A stretch of 64,000 nt of DNA, taken from assembly GCA_003326205.1 (NCBI GenBank), contig LWTK01000042.1, forward strand, positions 1-64,000, read 5' to 3'. This document shows, piece by piece, positions 8,244 to 16,807 of the stretch (the first letter of the stretch is position 1; each line of letters begins with the position of its first letter). A model generated the notes under the pieces. That model had not been told where the DNA came from. It saw only the letters and a list, made by a program, of their open reading frames with translations, and searched no databases. Both the position numbers and the translations under genes were made by a program. The DNA is from Nostoc sp. ATCC 43529 (GTDB lineage Bacteria > Cyanobacteriota > Cyanobacteriia > Cyanobacteriales > Nostocaceae).

Positions 8244-9074
8244 TTAACTTTGGAAAATTACGCCAGTATCCTGATCTTCATCCCAAAACCACCAACCTTG
8301 GGATAGTTCAGAAAGAACGCGCATTAGTGCTAACTGTTGCTGTGTGATTTCCCCACCGCCGTAGCTGACGTTGCTAGTGCCATCCCATGATTTAAGAATT
8401 AATTCTAAATTGTATCCATTGCCCATAATCCAACTGGCGTAGAAACAGTCTTTGGATATTTCTTCCATGATGGCTAGCAGTTCGAGTGCGGCATCAGGAT
8501 TGGGTGATTTTAGGGCTTCGAGTGCAAGGCGGAGGTTTTCTTCCCTGTCTGCAAGAAACTCCGAAAAAGCTGCTCTATTTGATGGTAAATTCTCCTTTTC
8601 AAGTGTAATTAATTTTCCATTTACAATCTTGACTGGAGTTATATTTGAGTAATCAGTTCGGTCATCTTCACTTGCCTTTGCTTTTATAGCTAAAGGATGC
8701 CAATGGATGCGTTCAATTTTATTGGTCTGAGGATTTGTCCATGTCCAGAATAGTTTGTGAGATGCAGCACCCTTAACTGTCAGATAAGTTCTTTTATGTC
8801 GAATGGGATAGTCTACACCTTCTTCTTTTTTGGCTTGCAAAAAGGCTTCTATTGATAGACATTCTTCATTGAGGTATGCCATTTTACGTGGTGCTGTCGC
8901 AGATGTATAACCCGATAGGCTGCTGCTATCACCATCTTTCAAGACTACCAAATTCCATTTGTCGTTTATTGGATTCTGTATCCAAAACTCAACTGATATT
9001 GTTTGTACAAACTGATCTAAAATTTGGACTACACAAGGATAGTAAAGTGTGAGTTGTTGCTTGCTATTAGTCAT
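8244..9074 (-). CDS. Hypothetical protein, 276 residues
   Basis: I do not recognise it. It looks like a real soluble protein: an N-terminal beta-rich part (TLYYPCVVQILDQFVQTISV), WTWTNPQTNKIERIHWHPLA at about 115-135, a helical middle, and a Trp-rich C-terminus (SQGWWFWDEDQDTG). The start is placed at ATG 9074, which follows GGAATAGTA and lies just after the stop of the upstream gene (9077). An ATG 15 bases further upstream is possible. The two genes form a tight pair and are probably co-translated. Confidence 0.6.
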   Translation of the reverse strand: MTNSKQQLTLYYPCVVQILDQFVQTISVEFWIQNPINDKWNLVVLKDGDSSSLSGYTSATAPRKMAYLNEECLSIEAFLQAKKEEGVDYPIRHKRTYLTVKGAASHKLFWTWTNPQTNKIERIHWHPLAIKAKASEDDRTDYSNITPVKIVNGKLITLEKENLPSNRAAFSEFLADREENLRLALEALKSPNPDAALELLAIMEEISKDCFYASWIMGNGYNLELILKSWDGTSNVSYGGGEITQQQLALMRVLSELSQGWWFWDEDQDTGVIFQS

Positions 9075-9076
9075 TA

Positions 9077-9538
9077 CTATTCCATCCATTCGATTGGGGA
9101 TATGGTTTCCTTTTTGGCGGGAAGTATTTTTACTTCGTAGCCATAAAGAATTAATTCATACAGAGTTTCTAATAGTTGCTTGGGTGATATACTGTCCCAT
9201 TGCTTGCACTCTAAGATATGTTTCAATACTTGCTCTGGAGCATTAATTACCCAAAGGCTGTGAACTTTTCTGTTTCTAAATCCCGCACATAATTGAACAA
9301 TTGGTTGTAGCTCAACTATTGTTTTTGGTATGTGAATAATTGCTGAACTTACAGGGATTGTTGGTTTTACTTCTAGATTTTTGGGTGATAAAAAATTGGG
9401 GTCACTGTACCACTGTCCGTCGATTTGGTATGCAATCATTAGGTATGGCAATGCTTTAATCGCACTTATAGTTCCCCATCTTGCAGTTTGTCCTGCGTGA
9501 AACCAGATGTAAGAGCCGTTGTGTATTATCATGTACAA
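9077..9538 (-). CDS. Hypothetical protein, 153 residues
   Basis: No family recognised. The first 50 residues are beta-strand-like (MIIHNGSYIWFHAGQTARWG, then TISAIKALPYLMIAYQIDG). The C-terminal half is helical. No signal peptide. It directly precedes the 276-residue hypothetical gene with no gap, so the pair is probably one transcript. Confidence 0.55.
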   Translation of the reverse strand: MYMIIHNGSYIWFHAGQTARWGTISAIKALPYLMIAYQIDGQWYSDPNFLSPKNLEVKPTIPVSSAIIHIPKTIVELQPIVQLCAGFRNRKVHSLWVINAPEQVLKHILECKQWDSISPKQLLETLYELILYGYEVKILPAKKETISPIEWME

Positions 9539-9891
9539 TTTTTATGATTTTGACTTGAGGTTTTGCTTGCCTAGCTAGTTGATAATTTCGTCTGTGGTAG
9601 AAAATCTAGCTACTTTTTCTACCTAAAGAATGATTCGTATTTGTATGAACACTTAGTTAAAAATCGCCATTATTTAGCCATGTGCAGTCAACTTCATGCT
9701 CAGATAAAATCCAAAGTATTTTATTGATTGCTGAATTACTCCTAATAACTACCTTTACAAGGTGTGTAATAACTGTGGTGATTAATTTATGAACAGATTA
9801 ATTTTTATTTAAAATATTCAATGAGCTATTGAAAATAAAAAGTGCGCCATTATAATTGATGATGCACTTTTATTAAAAATAAATTTATTAT
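9539..9891. other. Intergenic region between two minus-strand units
   Basis: A/T-rich, without an open frame of protein character. It contains the terminator of the HNH gene (9837-9872), and the upstream region of the 153-residue gene. Confidence 0.5.
9837..9872 (-). terminator. Rho-independent terminator of the HNH-type gene
   Basis: On the minus strand, arms AAAAGTGC and GCACTTTT are separated by about 18 bases and followed by TTATTTT. It sits 20-55 bases past the stop of the gene at 9892. Confidence 0.6.
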
Positions 9892-10734
9892 TTAAGCGTG
9901 GTGAAGGATAATATTTATTGCGTCTTGAGTGCTAATTTGATATTGTGTAGCAAGTTTATTCATATTGGCTTCACCATTTGCATGAGCTTTGACAATTGCG
10001 CGAATAATATTTGGTGAAACATTTATCTCACAATTTGTAACAACTGGTTTGGGTAAAGTTTGAGAAATGAACAATTCTTTTCTTCTTAAGAAATGTATTT
10101 GACGGTAATGCTCTTTTCTGGGTATCCATTGACAATTTCCGGGAGCAAAGTCACTCTCTAGGTCAATACGTGCTATGACTGTTCCTTCGGGTGCTACTCC
10201 CATATCTTTTAAGAACTGGGTAAAGTTATCGCGCCAGGATGCATCGACTTCAATTCCGCACCCGCCATGATACTTGTACTGATGGTGGTTCTTGTTATAG
10301 CAGATGCGCTTGATGTGTAACCAGGAGTTATACTCGTGGCTTTTGCAGTGTCCGTGGACAGTTTTATCGCTCTTGAGGGTTTCGCGCTGCAAGCATCCGC
10401 AGCTTTGTGTAAGCCCTCTTTTTAAGCTATTTTTACTGATATACTTTTGGGTTCCGCAGCTGCATAGGGTAAGGAGTAGTAATTCACCCCTTTTCCCCTT
10501 AACTTCTACATCGGATATAACTTTTAGTCTCCCAAAGTTTGCCCCAACTGGGATGGATTCTTTTCTTTTTTTACAACCGCAATTAGTTGACCGACCATTG
10601 GTAAGGGTGTGACTGTAGACAAGTTTTTGGGTTCCACAATCACACTGGCATAATACTTGCTTTCCTTGTTTATTTAGTACAATCCAGCTGCCGAATTTTT
10701 CACTTATATTAATTACTCGTTTTGTAGTCTCCAT
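9892..10734 (-). CDS. Phage-type HNH-like protein with two N-terminal zinc-ribbon repeats
   Basis: 280 residues. Two tandem Cys-rich units come first: FGSWIVLNKQ...CQCDCGTQK...NCGC (about 14-54) and FGRLKVISDV...LCSCGTQK...SCGC (about 68-115). A central region, HEYNSWLHIKRICYNKN then YHGGCGIEVDASWR then RIDLESDFAPGNCQWIPRKE (about 130-215), matches the HNH-like homing or phage proteins known from many prophages. The C-terminal 50 residues look like a HTH (MNKLATQYQISTQDAINIIL). Such proteins are often free-standing homing-type nucleases; whether this one cuts DNA is inferred. It follows the transglycosylase gene by 28 bp, in the same direction. Confidence 0.7.
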   Translation of the reverse strand: METTKRVINISEKFGSWIVLNKQGKQVLCQCDCGTQKLVYSHTLTNGRSTNCGCKKRKESIPVGANFGRLKVISDVEVKGKRGELLLLTLCSCGTQKYISKNSLKRGLTQSCGCLQRETLKSDKTVHGHCKSHEYNSWLHIKRICYNKNHHQYKYHGGCGIEVDASWRDNFTQFLKDMGVAPEGTVIARIDLESDFAPGNCQWIPRKEHYRQIHFLRRKELFISQTLPKPVVTNCEINVSPNIIRAIVKAHANGEANMNKLATQYQISTQDAINIILHHA

Positions 10735-10762
10735 AAATTATTTTGGTGCTATTACTGCTGGG

Positions 10763-12157
10763 TTATATATCTAAAACAAGCTGTTTTTCTTGCTCCAGTT
10801 CCTTCTTTATCCAGGCAAGTTGCTGTCCAATGGCTAGGTGCTGCATTGGTACTTTTGTCTCATATCCCTTTGCTTTTAAAATGGGCGTTACCTCCTGTCT
10901 GTAAAGCTTGCCCGTCAAGAATACAAACTCTATTTCCGGGGACGCAACTTGTATGAGGTTTTCTGCTACTTGTTGCGCCCATAGTATACGTTCCTGATGT
11001 GATAAGGAATAGGGGGATTTGTCGTAGGGTTTGATGATTGCTTCTGGGTTAATAACTTGATGTAAAGGTGAGAGGATATACCATCTTGACTCTTGTTCTT
11101 CTACGTAGCGACGGCACGCTTGAAAGTGCTGGGAATAATATAAGTCTTTGGCGGCAGCAGGGTAGGTAAGCTGCTTGCCACATCCAGCAACCAGGTAGAC
11201 TTTTTCCTTGGGAGTGAACTTTCTGTAGGTGCTGATCACCAGATTGAGGTTGTGGGCGATTCTTCCCATAGTATGCGTCCGTCCTTTGTTTGTCAGCCGA
11301 GGGTCAATCCTATGTCGGTTGAGAACCCTGCAAACATGACAGTTGCACTTTGGCGCATAGTGGGTTGGTATCCGAATTAATTTTTCCTCGTGGCTGACGA
11401 ACATCCCACCGCCTAGTCCTTCCCGGATAAAAGTTGAACCATCAAAGGATAGTCCCATCTGAATAAAAGCTTTGGCATACTGGGGCGAGCATAATCCAAA
11501 AACGTGCAGGTGAGCATTTGGCTCGTGCAATGGTGCGATGGCTACGCCCGCCGCAGGCATCGCACCCGCTTTCGGCAATACTCGTTCCGAGTTAATTAGC
11601 GATCTCACAACTTGAGTGATTGTTTTGATAATGTGTAAGTTAATCGAATACTCTCTCGCCTGGGAAACAAGCCCACCGATGCCGAGATGACGGTATCCCA
11701 GTCCCAAAAGATATTTTGCTACTTCAAGGCGTTCACTGAGAGACTGCCCGTGGATGACTGCTAGGGGTATTCTGTTGGGAAGATAACTTTTAGCAAGTTG
11801 GATAAATGTTTCTGCTTGTTTAAGGTTGTATTCTTGCCGTTCCCTGATATTTTCTCCAACAAGTAAATGGTCGGGACAAACAATAATATCGCCGACCTTT
11901 GAGCGTTCTCGATATCTATGAATAGACCAGTGGGCATCAACATATTTACCGTTTAGAGTGGGGATATCTTGCTCACGGTAGTTAAATGATCCACAGTCAT
12001 GAATAATGGGACTATCTGGAACAATTTCTGCCTTGATTGCGAGTGAGTATAGCCACCCCACAGGCTGATACTCAAGCAACTGCCAGATTGGAATTTTTTC
12101 ACCCTTGCTTCTAACAAAATCGCTCTTACCCAATACTGGATAGAAACCTAATTTCAT
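10763..12157 (-). CDS. DpdA-like tRNA/DNA-guanine transglycosylase fused to a DUF6884-like domain
   Basis: 464 residues. The N-terminal 310 residues form a TGT barrel. Asp54 lies in IIHDCGSFNY (the DSGGFQ position), the nucleophile Asp239 in LSFDGSTFIREG, and the zinc ligands are C271, C273, C276 (CNCHVC) and H302. TGTs exchange guanine for a 7-deazaguanine base in RNA, or in DNA for DpdA. Residues 320-460 (VYLVAGCGKQL, AAKDLYYSQHF, WYILSPLHQVINPE, PYDKSPYSL) match DUF6884/YaaA-like domains that accompany DpdA proteins. A DNA target is inferred from this fusion and the mobile context; no preQ0 synthesis genes are in the window. Residues 198-209 come from an in-frame palindromic repeat. Confidence 0.8.
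   Translation of the reverse strand: MKLGFYPVLGKSDFVRSKGEKIPIWQLLEYQPVGWLYSLAIKAEIVPDSPIIHDCGSFNYREQDIPTLNGKYVDAHWSIHRYRERSKVGDIIVCPDHLLVGENIRERQEYNLKQAETFIQLAKSYLPNRIPLAVIHGQSLSERLEVAKYLLGLGYRHLGIGGLVSQAREYSINLHIIKTITQVVRSLINSERVLPKAGAMPAAGVAIAPLHEPNAHLHVFGLCSPQYAKAFIQMGLSFDGSTFIREGLGGGMFVSHEEKLIRIPTHYAPKCNCHVCRVLNRHRIDPRLTNKGRTHTMGRIAHNLNLVISTYRKFTPKEKVYLVAGCGKQLTYPAAAKDLYYSQHFQACRRYVEEQESRWYILSPLHQVINPEAIIKPYDKSPYSLSHQERILWAQQVAENLIQVASPEIEFVFLTGKLYRQEVTPILKAKGYETKVPMQHLAIGQQLAWIKKELEQEKQLVLDI
11535..11563. repeat. Cyanobacterial palindromic repeat inside a coding gene
   Basis: A 29-bp palindrome starting GCGATGGCTACGCC and ending GCAGGCATCGC, of the repeat type common in Nostocales. It lies in the transglycosylase gene and encodes GAMPAAGVAIA, just before the conserved LHVFGL strand. 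Related copies occur near 49831, 54800, 55070, 57365 and 57612. Confidence 0.75.
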
Positions 12158-12252
12158 AGTATTTAAACGAGCAGAAGTTGATTTACATTCGTTAAGTTAA
12201 CCCTCTGCTTGGAAAGGGCTAACTAGTAGATATCTGTATTTATTTGCAATAT

Positions 12253-12426
12253 TCAGAAGATACTGCCGCCAACGGTTAGATACTCTTGTAGCAAGAGTGC
12301 TAATATCACTTGCTGGAATTTCTTCTGCTTCAGTTTCAAAAGCATATCAAAGTGAATCTTGGCGTGATACTTCATACCATCGAAGTGGATATTGAAACTA
12401 GGATTGAGTTGAAAGTCTTGAATCAT
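12253..12426 (-). CDS. Small hypothetical protein, 57 residues
   Basis: Frame starts at ATG 12426 and reads MIQDFQLNPSFNIHFDGMKY, then HAKIHFDMLLKLKQKKFQQV, then ILALLLQEYLTVGGSIF. AAGGA sits 8 bases before the start, and the gene begins 10 bases after the stop of the upstream 294-residue gene, as in an operon. Not recognised. The composition (amphipathic helix, no low complexity) and the ribosome site support it. Confidence 0.6.
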   Translation of the reverse strand: MIQDFQLNPSFNIHFDGMKYHAKIHFDMLLKLKQKKFQQVILALLLQEYLTVGGSIF

Positions 12427-12436
12427 ATTTTTATCC

Positions 12437-13321
12437 TTACTGGGGAAGATATAAACACTTATTTTGTTCTGCTAACCTATTTGTGTGATAGTTATCAAGA
12501 ATCATTTTCTTAAATTCTTCTCTTGTTGCTTGCAAGTCGCGGAATATTTTGTCAGTAGGATAGAAGAATACCGACTGTTGGCGGCTGTAAAACCAGACCA
12601 GTTGATTGATAGTATAGGTATCATTGCTATCAAGCAGGACGTAACTAATTTGTTGGTAAAAATTCTCTAGAGAGAAAGGACGCTTTTTGGCAGTTGTTCG
12701 TACATCGATGAGAGTATTTCCAGCAATTATCTGGCAATCAGCACCTCCAAGATATTCACTTAAAGGATATGAAGCATTGCAGGTAATATTTCCACTTACT
12801 TGATTAGCTACTGTTTGCCAGGTACGGGGTACAATACCGATGATTTGAGATGTATCTTGGATACTAGGAAGCCATTTTTTGAAGTATTCTGCTTCAAGCT
12901 GAAGAGATTTTTCTCCTTGTAGAAAAGGTTGAATAATCTCATGAATATTACGGCTACGAGCATAATTTTCTAATGCACCCAGTAGCATACACTTTAGAGC
13001 TTCTTCTTCAAGTGAATTTGAATTTGTAATGGAATAATCGAAGGCATATTCTATTTTGAGAGCTTTTGCTCCAACCTGAGCAAGACAATTAGTAAACCAT
13101 GTTTGGTCTTCATAGATGTTTCCTAAGTACTTGGCAAGTGCTTTGGCGATCGCATTTCCTACTAAGGGAAAATCTACCCCATTAATCGGTCTGATAATTT
13201 CTTGATTTTCTAATAGCTGGTTATGGTTAGTAATCATCTTGATGACTGTCTTGTTGAGTCTAGAGTCAAACCATCTCCTGATAGGTGAGTTTCTATTTTT
13301 TAATTCGGATGTTAAGCTCAC
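12437..13321 (-). CDS. Hypothetical protein, possible PD-(D/E)XK nuclease fold
   Basis: 294 residues, soluble. Residues 185-205 read GGADCQIIAGNTLIDVRTTAK. The pattern Asp, hydrophobic stretch, LIDV-X is like the active-site hairpin of PD-(D/E)XK nuclease-like proteins (GADaDLI...LIDIKTT). Here the usual Lys is Arg (IDVRTT), which might weaken or abolish cleavage; a Lys lies three residues on. The rest is helical. The gene heads a short unit with the 57-residue gene. No close family was recognised, and the nuclease assignment is an inference from one motif. Confidence 0.5.
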   Translation of the reverse strand: MSLTSELKNRNSPIRRWFDSRLNKTVIKMITNHNQLLENQEIIRPINGVDFPLVGNAIAKALAKYLGNIYEDQTWFTNCLAQVGAKALKIEYAFDYSITNSNSLEEEALKCMLLGALENYARSRNIHEIIQPFLQGEKSLQLEAEYFKKWLPSIQDTSQIIGIVPRTWQTVANQVSGNITCNASYPLSEYLGGADCQIIAGNTLIDVRTTAKKRPFSLENFYQQISYVLLDSNDTYTINQLVWFYSRQQSVFFYPTDKIFRDLQATREEFKKMILDNYHTNRLAEQNKCLYLPQ

Positions 13322-13533
13322 TTTTTAGTTTTTTATTTGAGATACTACATTGAGTATCTGCGTGAGCTTTACGTAGTAATTTTTGTTTTAATCGCGTTAC
13401 TAGTTTAAGTAAAGAGACTAATCATTCAAAATCAGTTAAAAGCTTATAAGGTAAGCTTTTTAAATTTCGTAACTCGTACAAATTTGGATAAATTCTCAAC
13501 CAAAGTTTTTATATTGTCAATGCGACTTTGTAA

Positions 13534-13650
13534 ACTTGGTGCTAGACAATTTGGTAATAGCTAGTTTACAACTCAACCTCTCTAGACTTGGTATTAGACA
13601 ACTTGGTGATAGTTAGTTTACAATTCAACTTCTCTCGACTTGGTTTTAGA
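13534..13650. repeat. 52-bp tandem repeat duplicating a gene's 3' end
   Basis: Units start with ACTTGG at 13534, 13586 and 13638 (period 52, about 2.2 copies). The rightmost copy covers the last codons and stop of the 751-residue gene (ending KTKSREVEL). The middle copy repeats the same codons plus a stop, and the left copy is partly degenerate. It therefore arose by duplication of the gene terminus. Confidence 0.8.
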
Positions 13651-15873
13651 TGCAGCCGCAACAGTTTGCCGTTGAAGGGAGGGTATGTGTTCAGTTGGGG
13701 TATATTGCTGCCGAATTTCTTCTCCTCGCCATTGTTGTAAGTCGCTCATAATGTCTTTGAGGGGAACAAAATCGACGACTGTTTCTCCTTTCTTTTCAGC
13801 TTCATTTGTCTTATGGTTTAAAATCTTGAAGTACATCTCCCTCTGGTCGGCAATTGGTAACTTGCCGTCATTCTCATTTATCCGTTGAAGAATCTCTTCA
13901 TTACCCTGGTTCATTGCCTTTCCCCAGTCAGGGCTACCATGCTTGACCATGTTCGCCCATTCCTCAGCGATATAGGGGTGAACTTTCACAGGCATATCAC
14001 CAGCTGCTTGTATGACTCGTTCTTTGGGTGCGGCTGCGGGGGTAGATTGTTCATTACCGAAGATTTGTTCCAAGTTGAGTTTGCTGGCGTTCTGGGCAAT
14101 AAACTTGACTTGGTTGATGTCGTAGTCAGAGATATTTATCTTACTGACCTCTTTAGTAATCCCAGCTTCGGTTTTAGTCAAGTCAAACCGGACAAGTTCT
14201 TGAGTACCTTTCTCTTCAGTAGTTTTAAATAATTGCAGGCTGGCTCGATTATTTTCGGGTTCACGAGTACGCTTGATGGTAAATTCACCTACTGTAAGTT
14301 CTTCCTTATCAGCCTGGATGAGGACATTATTGAGGGTATGCAACATCTCGTTTTGTTTAAAGACTTCCAGGGTTTTAATCGTGCCAGCGGGTGCAAGACT
14401 TCCCAAGCTATTTGCTACATCACGGATATCGGCATTGTTGAGGTCAGGGAGCTTGTCATTGTCGCCCAAGTACTCTGCCACTATCAGAAACTCCTGACGC
14501 TCAACAGGTAACATCTCAGTAGGTTTTTTCGTTATTTTGGTTTCCTCTTTTTTATTGAGTTTAAAATCCATCAAGGAGTTTTCCCACCCAAAGAGTTCAT
14601 CACTGCGGCGGTGAATGCTAACAGTGTCTCCCTCTTGGCGAATCACAAATGTATCGCTACGGTAAATACGCGACCCATCTTGTTCAAGGATGCCGTATTT
14701 TTTTAACATTGCCGTCGCGGTTTCAGCAATGTCTTTATTTTCCCCGTTGTAGCGTTCCTCCCGCGCTTGTTTATTATTAATTTGATAGATAGGTACTTCA
14801 ACTTGACGCGCCCACTGCTGCGCTGCTGACTCTACACCTTGGGAGTTAGCTACTTCTTGATAGCTAAATTCAGGTGCATATTTGTTTCGATTATTAGTTT
14901 CTAGCTCCTCTGGCTCTTGTGCAAAAAACTGATTGGGAGTTGCATTTTCGTTTACCTCTCCTTCAGTTTTATCTTGAGGTTGGTAGTTACTAACAACTAT
15001 CTCTCTGATTTGAAGAGTTTCTTTGGACTGTGCGATTTCTTCTTGAAGATTATTGACCACATCATCTCCAAAATTTTCATCTGCTTCTATTTCAACAGAT
15101 GAGTTTATTTCTTGAGTTATGAGCGAACTATTTTCGCTGTTTTCATCTTGTAGTAACTTATTTATAGTCAGATGACTATCATCTAACAGTGGATTTACTT
15201 CTATAGCAGTGAAATTTTCATTATCAGATAATAACTCTTTTGTATCTTCAGAATTTTCAATAATTTCAGCAGATGGAGGTAGTAGCTTAATCAGTGGTTC
15301 ACTTGCTACATCTATTATTTCATCTGGGGTAAGTATTTCAGTGACGAGATTAATTGTACATTTACCTTCGCTATCTTGTTCATAGATAACGATTTGTTTT
15401 TCTGAACCCTCTGACTCCAGATAAGCTGTAATTTTCAGAGCGATCTCACCTGTTTGCTGATAATCACTATTTAAATTGGGTATATCTTCTAATAATCTGG
15501 CAGCAATTCTTTGTGCTTGATAGTCTGTAAAAGGTTCAGTTTCTATTGTGTATTGACCTTCTATTAATAGATCGGGCATGAACACAATATTAGTTTCTTG
15601 ATTGTTTTTTATACTTTGGCTGGTTAAATCTACTTTTTCCCATTTATATGCACCAGGGGTAGATTCATCAGATACAAGATTGTAAATATCTTTGCCAACT
15701 TCAACTGCAATTTTACTTGCTTCTTGAGCTTCTTTGAGTTTTTCGAGAATTACTTTAGTTATCTTAGTAAGTGCATTGATGAGGGTTTTACTTAATTCCC
15801 GACTTGTTTTAATTGCAGTATCAGCTGTATTTAAATATGATTCATTAATTTGAGTTTGTCTGGGGTCAAACAT
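13618..15873 (-). CDS. Large plasmid-type hypothetical protein, 751 residues
   Basis: I do not recognise a catalytic domain. The first 60 residues are helical (TADTAIKTSRELSKTLINAL). Residues 180-350 are acidic and probably disordered. Residues 355-600 form a folded part with two similar-looking modules: KYGILEQDGSRIYRSDTFVI, then LTVGEFTIKRTREPENNR. The C-terminal 100 residues are helical and charged (HPYIAEEWANMVKHGSPDWG). No relaxase His triad, Walker motif or membrane segment was seen. It follows the coupling-ATPase genes in the same direction, so a role in conjugation or plasmid DNA handling is likely but unproven. Confidence 0.65.
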   Translation of the reverse strand: MFDPRQTQINESYLNTADTAIKTSRELSKTLINALTKITKVILEKLKEAQEASKIAVEVGKDIYNLVSDESTPGAYKWEKVDLTSQSIKNNQETNIVFMPDLLIEGQYTIETEPFTDYQAQRIAARLLEDIPNLNSDYQQTGEIALKITAYLESEGSEKQIVIYEQDSEGKCTINLVTEILTPDEIIDVASEPLIKLLPPSAEIIENSEDTKELLSDNENFTAIEVNPLLDDSHLTINKLLQDENSENSSLITQEINSSVEIEADENFGDDVVNNLQEEIAQSKETLQIREIVVSNYQPQDKTEGEVNENATPNQFFAQEPEELETNNRNKYAPEFSYQEVANSQGVESAAQQWARQVEVPIYQINNKQAREERYNGENKDIAETATAMLKKYGILEQDGSRIYRSDTFVIRQEGDTVSIHRRSDELFGWENSLMDFKLNKKEETKITKKPTEMLPVERQEFLIVAEYLGDNDKLPDLNNADIRDVANSLGSLAPAGTIKTLEVFKQNEMLHTLNNVLIQADKEELTVGEFTIKRTREPENNRASLQLFKTTEEKGTQELVRFDLTKTEAGITKEVSKINISDYDINQVKFIAQNASKLNLEQIFGNEQSTPAAAPKERVIQAAGDMPVKVHPYIAEEWANMVKHGSPDWGKAMNQGNEEILQRINENDGKLPIADQREMYFKILNHKTNEAEKKGETVVDFVPLKDIMSDLQQWRGEEIRQQYTPTEHIPSLQRQTVAAASKTKSREVEL

Positions 15874-15931
15874 ATCTTACTTTAAAATGGGTAATTTTTT
15901 ATGGAATCGAACTGAAGCTGAGGTAGTTTTA

Positions 15932-16357
15932 TTAAATAAAAAATTTAACCTCTTCAAGTGATAGAGAGGTTGAATTTACATTTTGATGTTTGTTTTGACT
16001 TAGTTCTATTTGGCTATTTTTGAAATTTTGATTTATTTCGCTTAGTTGTTCGCTTTGGTTAGCAATAATTTTTAACATTGCTTCTAGCTTGTCATCTAGT
16101 CTGGATATTTTAACTTCCATTAATGTTAGTTTTTCTTTTGCTATAAATATTTCTTGATTGATTTGTTGGTGCTGTACATTAATATCCTCACAAGTTTTAT
16201 GCCATTTTTCTAAGAATTTGGTTAATTCTATTAATAGCGTTGTCGAGTTGTAGGTCGTAGTTTGTGACTTTTTCAGAATATTCAATAAGTCGTCTAACTT
16301 TCCGTTCAATATCTCTTCTATACTCAAGTTGTTGTTTTTCTGCTCTGTAATATTCAT
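15932..16357 (-). CDS. Coiled-coil hypothetical protein, 141 residues
   Basis: From the ATG at 16357 it reads MNITEQKNNNLSIEEILNGK. Residues 60-120 are strongly coiled-coil (INQEIFIAKEKLTLMEVKIS, then RLDDKLEAMLKIIANQSEQL). The N-terminal 54 codons overlap the 3' end of the preceding gene in another frame by 161 bp, an unusually long overlap. An upstream start at 16432 is open but less likely. It could be expressed by coupling, or the true start could be later. Function unknown; it lies between the coupling-protein genes and the 751-residue gene. Confidence 0.5.
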   Translation of the reverse strand: MNITEQKNNNLSIEEILNGKLDDLLNILKKSQTTTYNSTTLLIELTKFLEKWHKTCEDINVQHQQINQEIFIAKEKLTLMEVKISRLDDKLEAMLKIIANQSEQLSEINQNFKNSQIELSQNKHQNVNSTSLSLEEVKFFI

Positions 16358-16805
16358 TGATAATTGCCTCGTAAGAGAGTTTAACTTTATATTCTGAATT
16401 CCACATACTATATTGAGGGAAACTAATGTCAATTAAGTTTCCTTGGCTTCCTGTGGCACGGTTGAAAATAATATGTATGTTTACTCTTGGATAAGGAAGT
16501 AGATATGCAACATATTGTTGTTGTTCAAAACCAATTAAATTTACATGATGTTTGATTAATTCACCATAGTTGTTAGCATTTATTTCAATTTCAATTTTAT
16601 CGATTACGATCTGTCTATGTAGCCCATGAAGTTTCACTCTTGGTCGGAGGATAAACTGTTCCTCAAAAGAGCTAATAATTGAATGTGCATTCTTGCTATT
16701 TACTTGATGTGAACTAATTAATTGACCTTTTTGGTGATAATTATTTATTAACTTAATTATTTTTGTCTGAGTGATATTTTCGTCTTTGACGCTACATTGT
16801 ATCAT
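16197..16805 (-). CDS. Hypothetical protein, 202 residues
   Basis: Not recognised. Residues 40-150 look like a compact beta-rich domain (RPRVKLHGLHRQIVIDKIEI and LLPYPRVNIHIIFNRATG). The C-terminal 60 residues form a helix with Arg/Glu pairs (AEKQQLEYRRDIERKVRRLI). The start ATG lies 2 bases after the stop of the VirD4-like gene, so the two are probably translationally coupled. It may be an accessory protein of the coupling ATPase. Confidence 0.6.
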   Translation of the reverse strand: MIQCSVKDENITQTKIIKLINNYHQKGQLISSHQVNSKNAHSIISSFEEQFILRPRVKLHGLHRQIVIDKIEIEINANNYGELIKHHVNLIGFEQQQYVAYLLPYPRVNIHIIFNRATGSQGNLIDISFPQYSMWNSEYKVKLSYEAIINEYYRAEKQQLEYRRDIERKVRRLIEYSEKVTNYDLQLDNAINRINQILRKMA

Positions 16806-16807
16806 TT

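Noticed and set aside
12310-12513. 67-residue plus-strand frame
   Set aside because: It is antisense to the well-supported small gene at 12253-12426 and to the end of the 294-residue gene.
13618-15873. Relaxase in the 751-residue protein
   Set aside because: No HxHxxx or Tyr motif of a relaxase was seen, so it was left as unknown.
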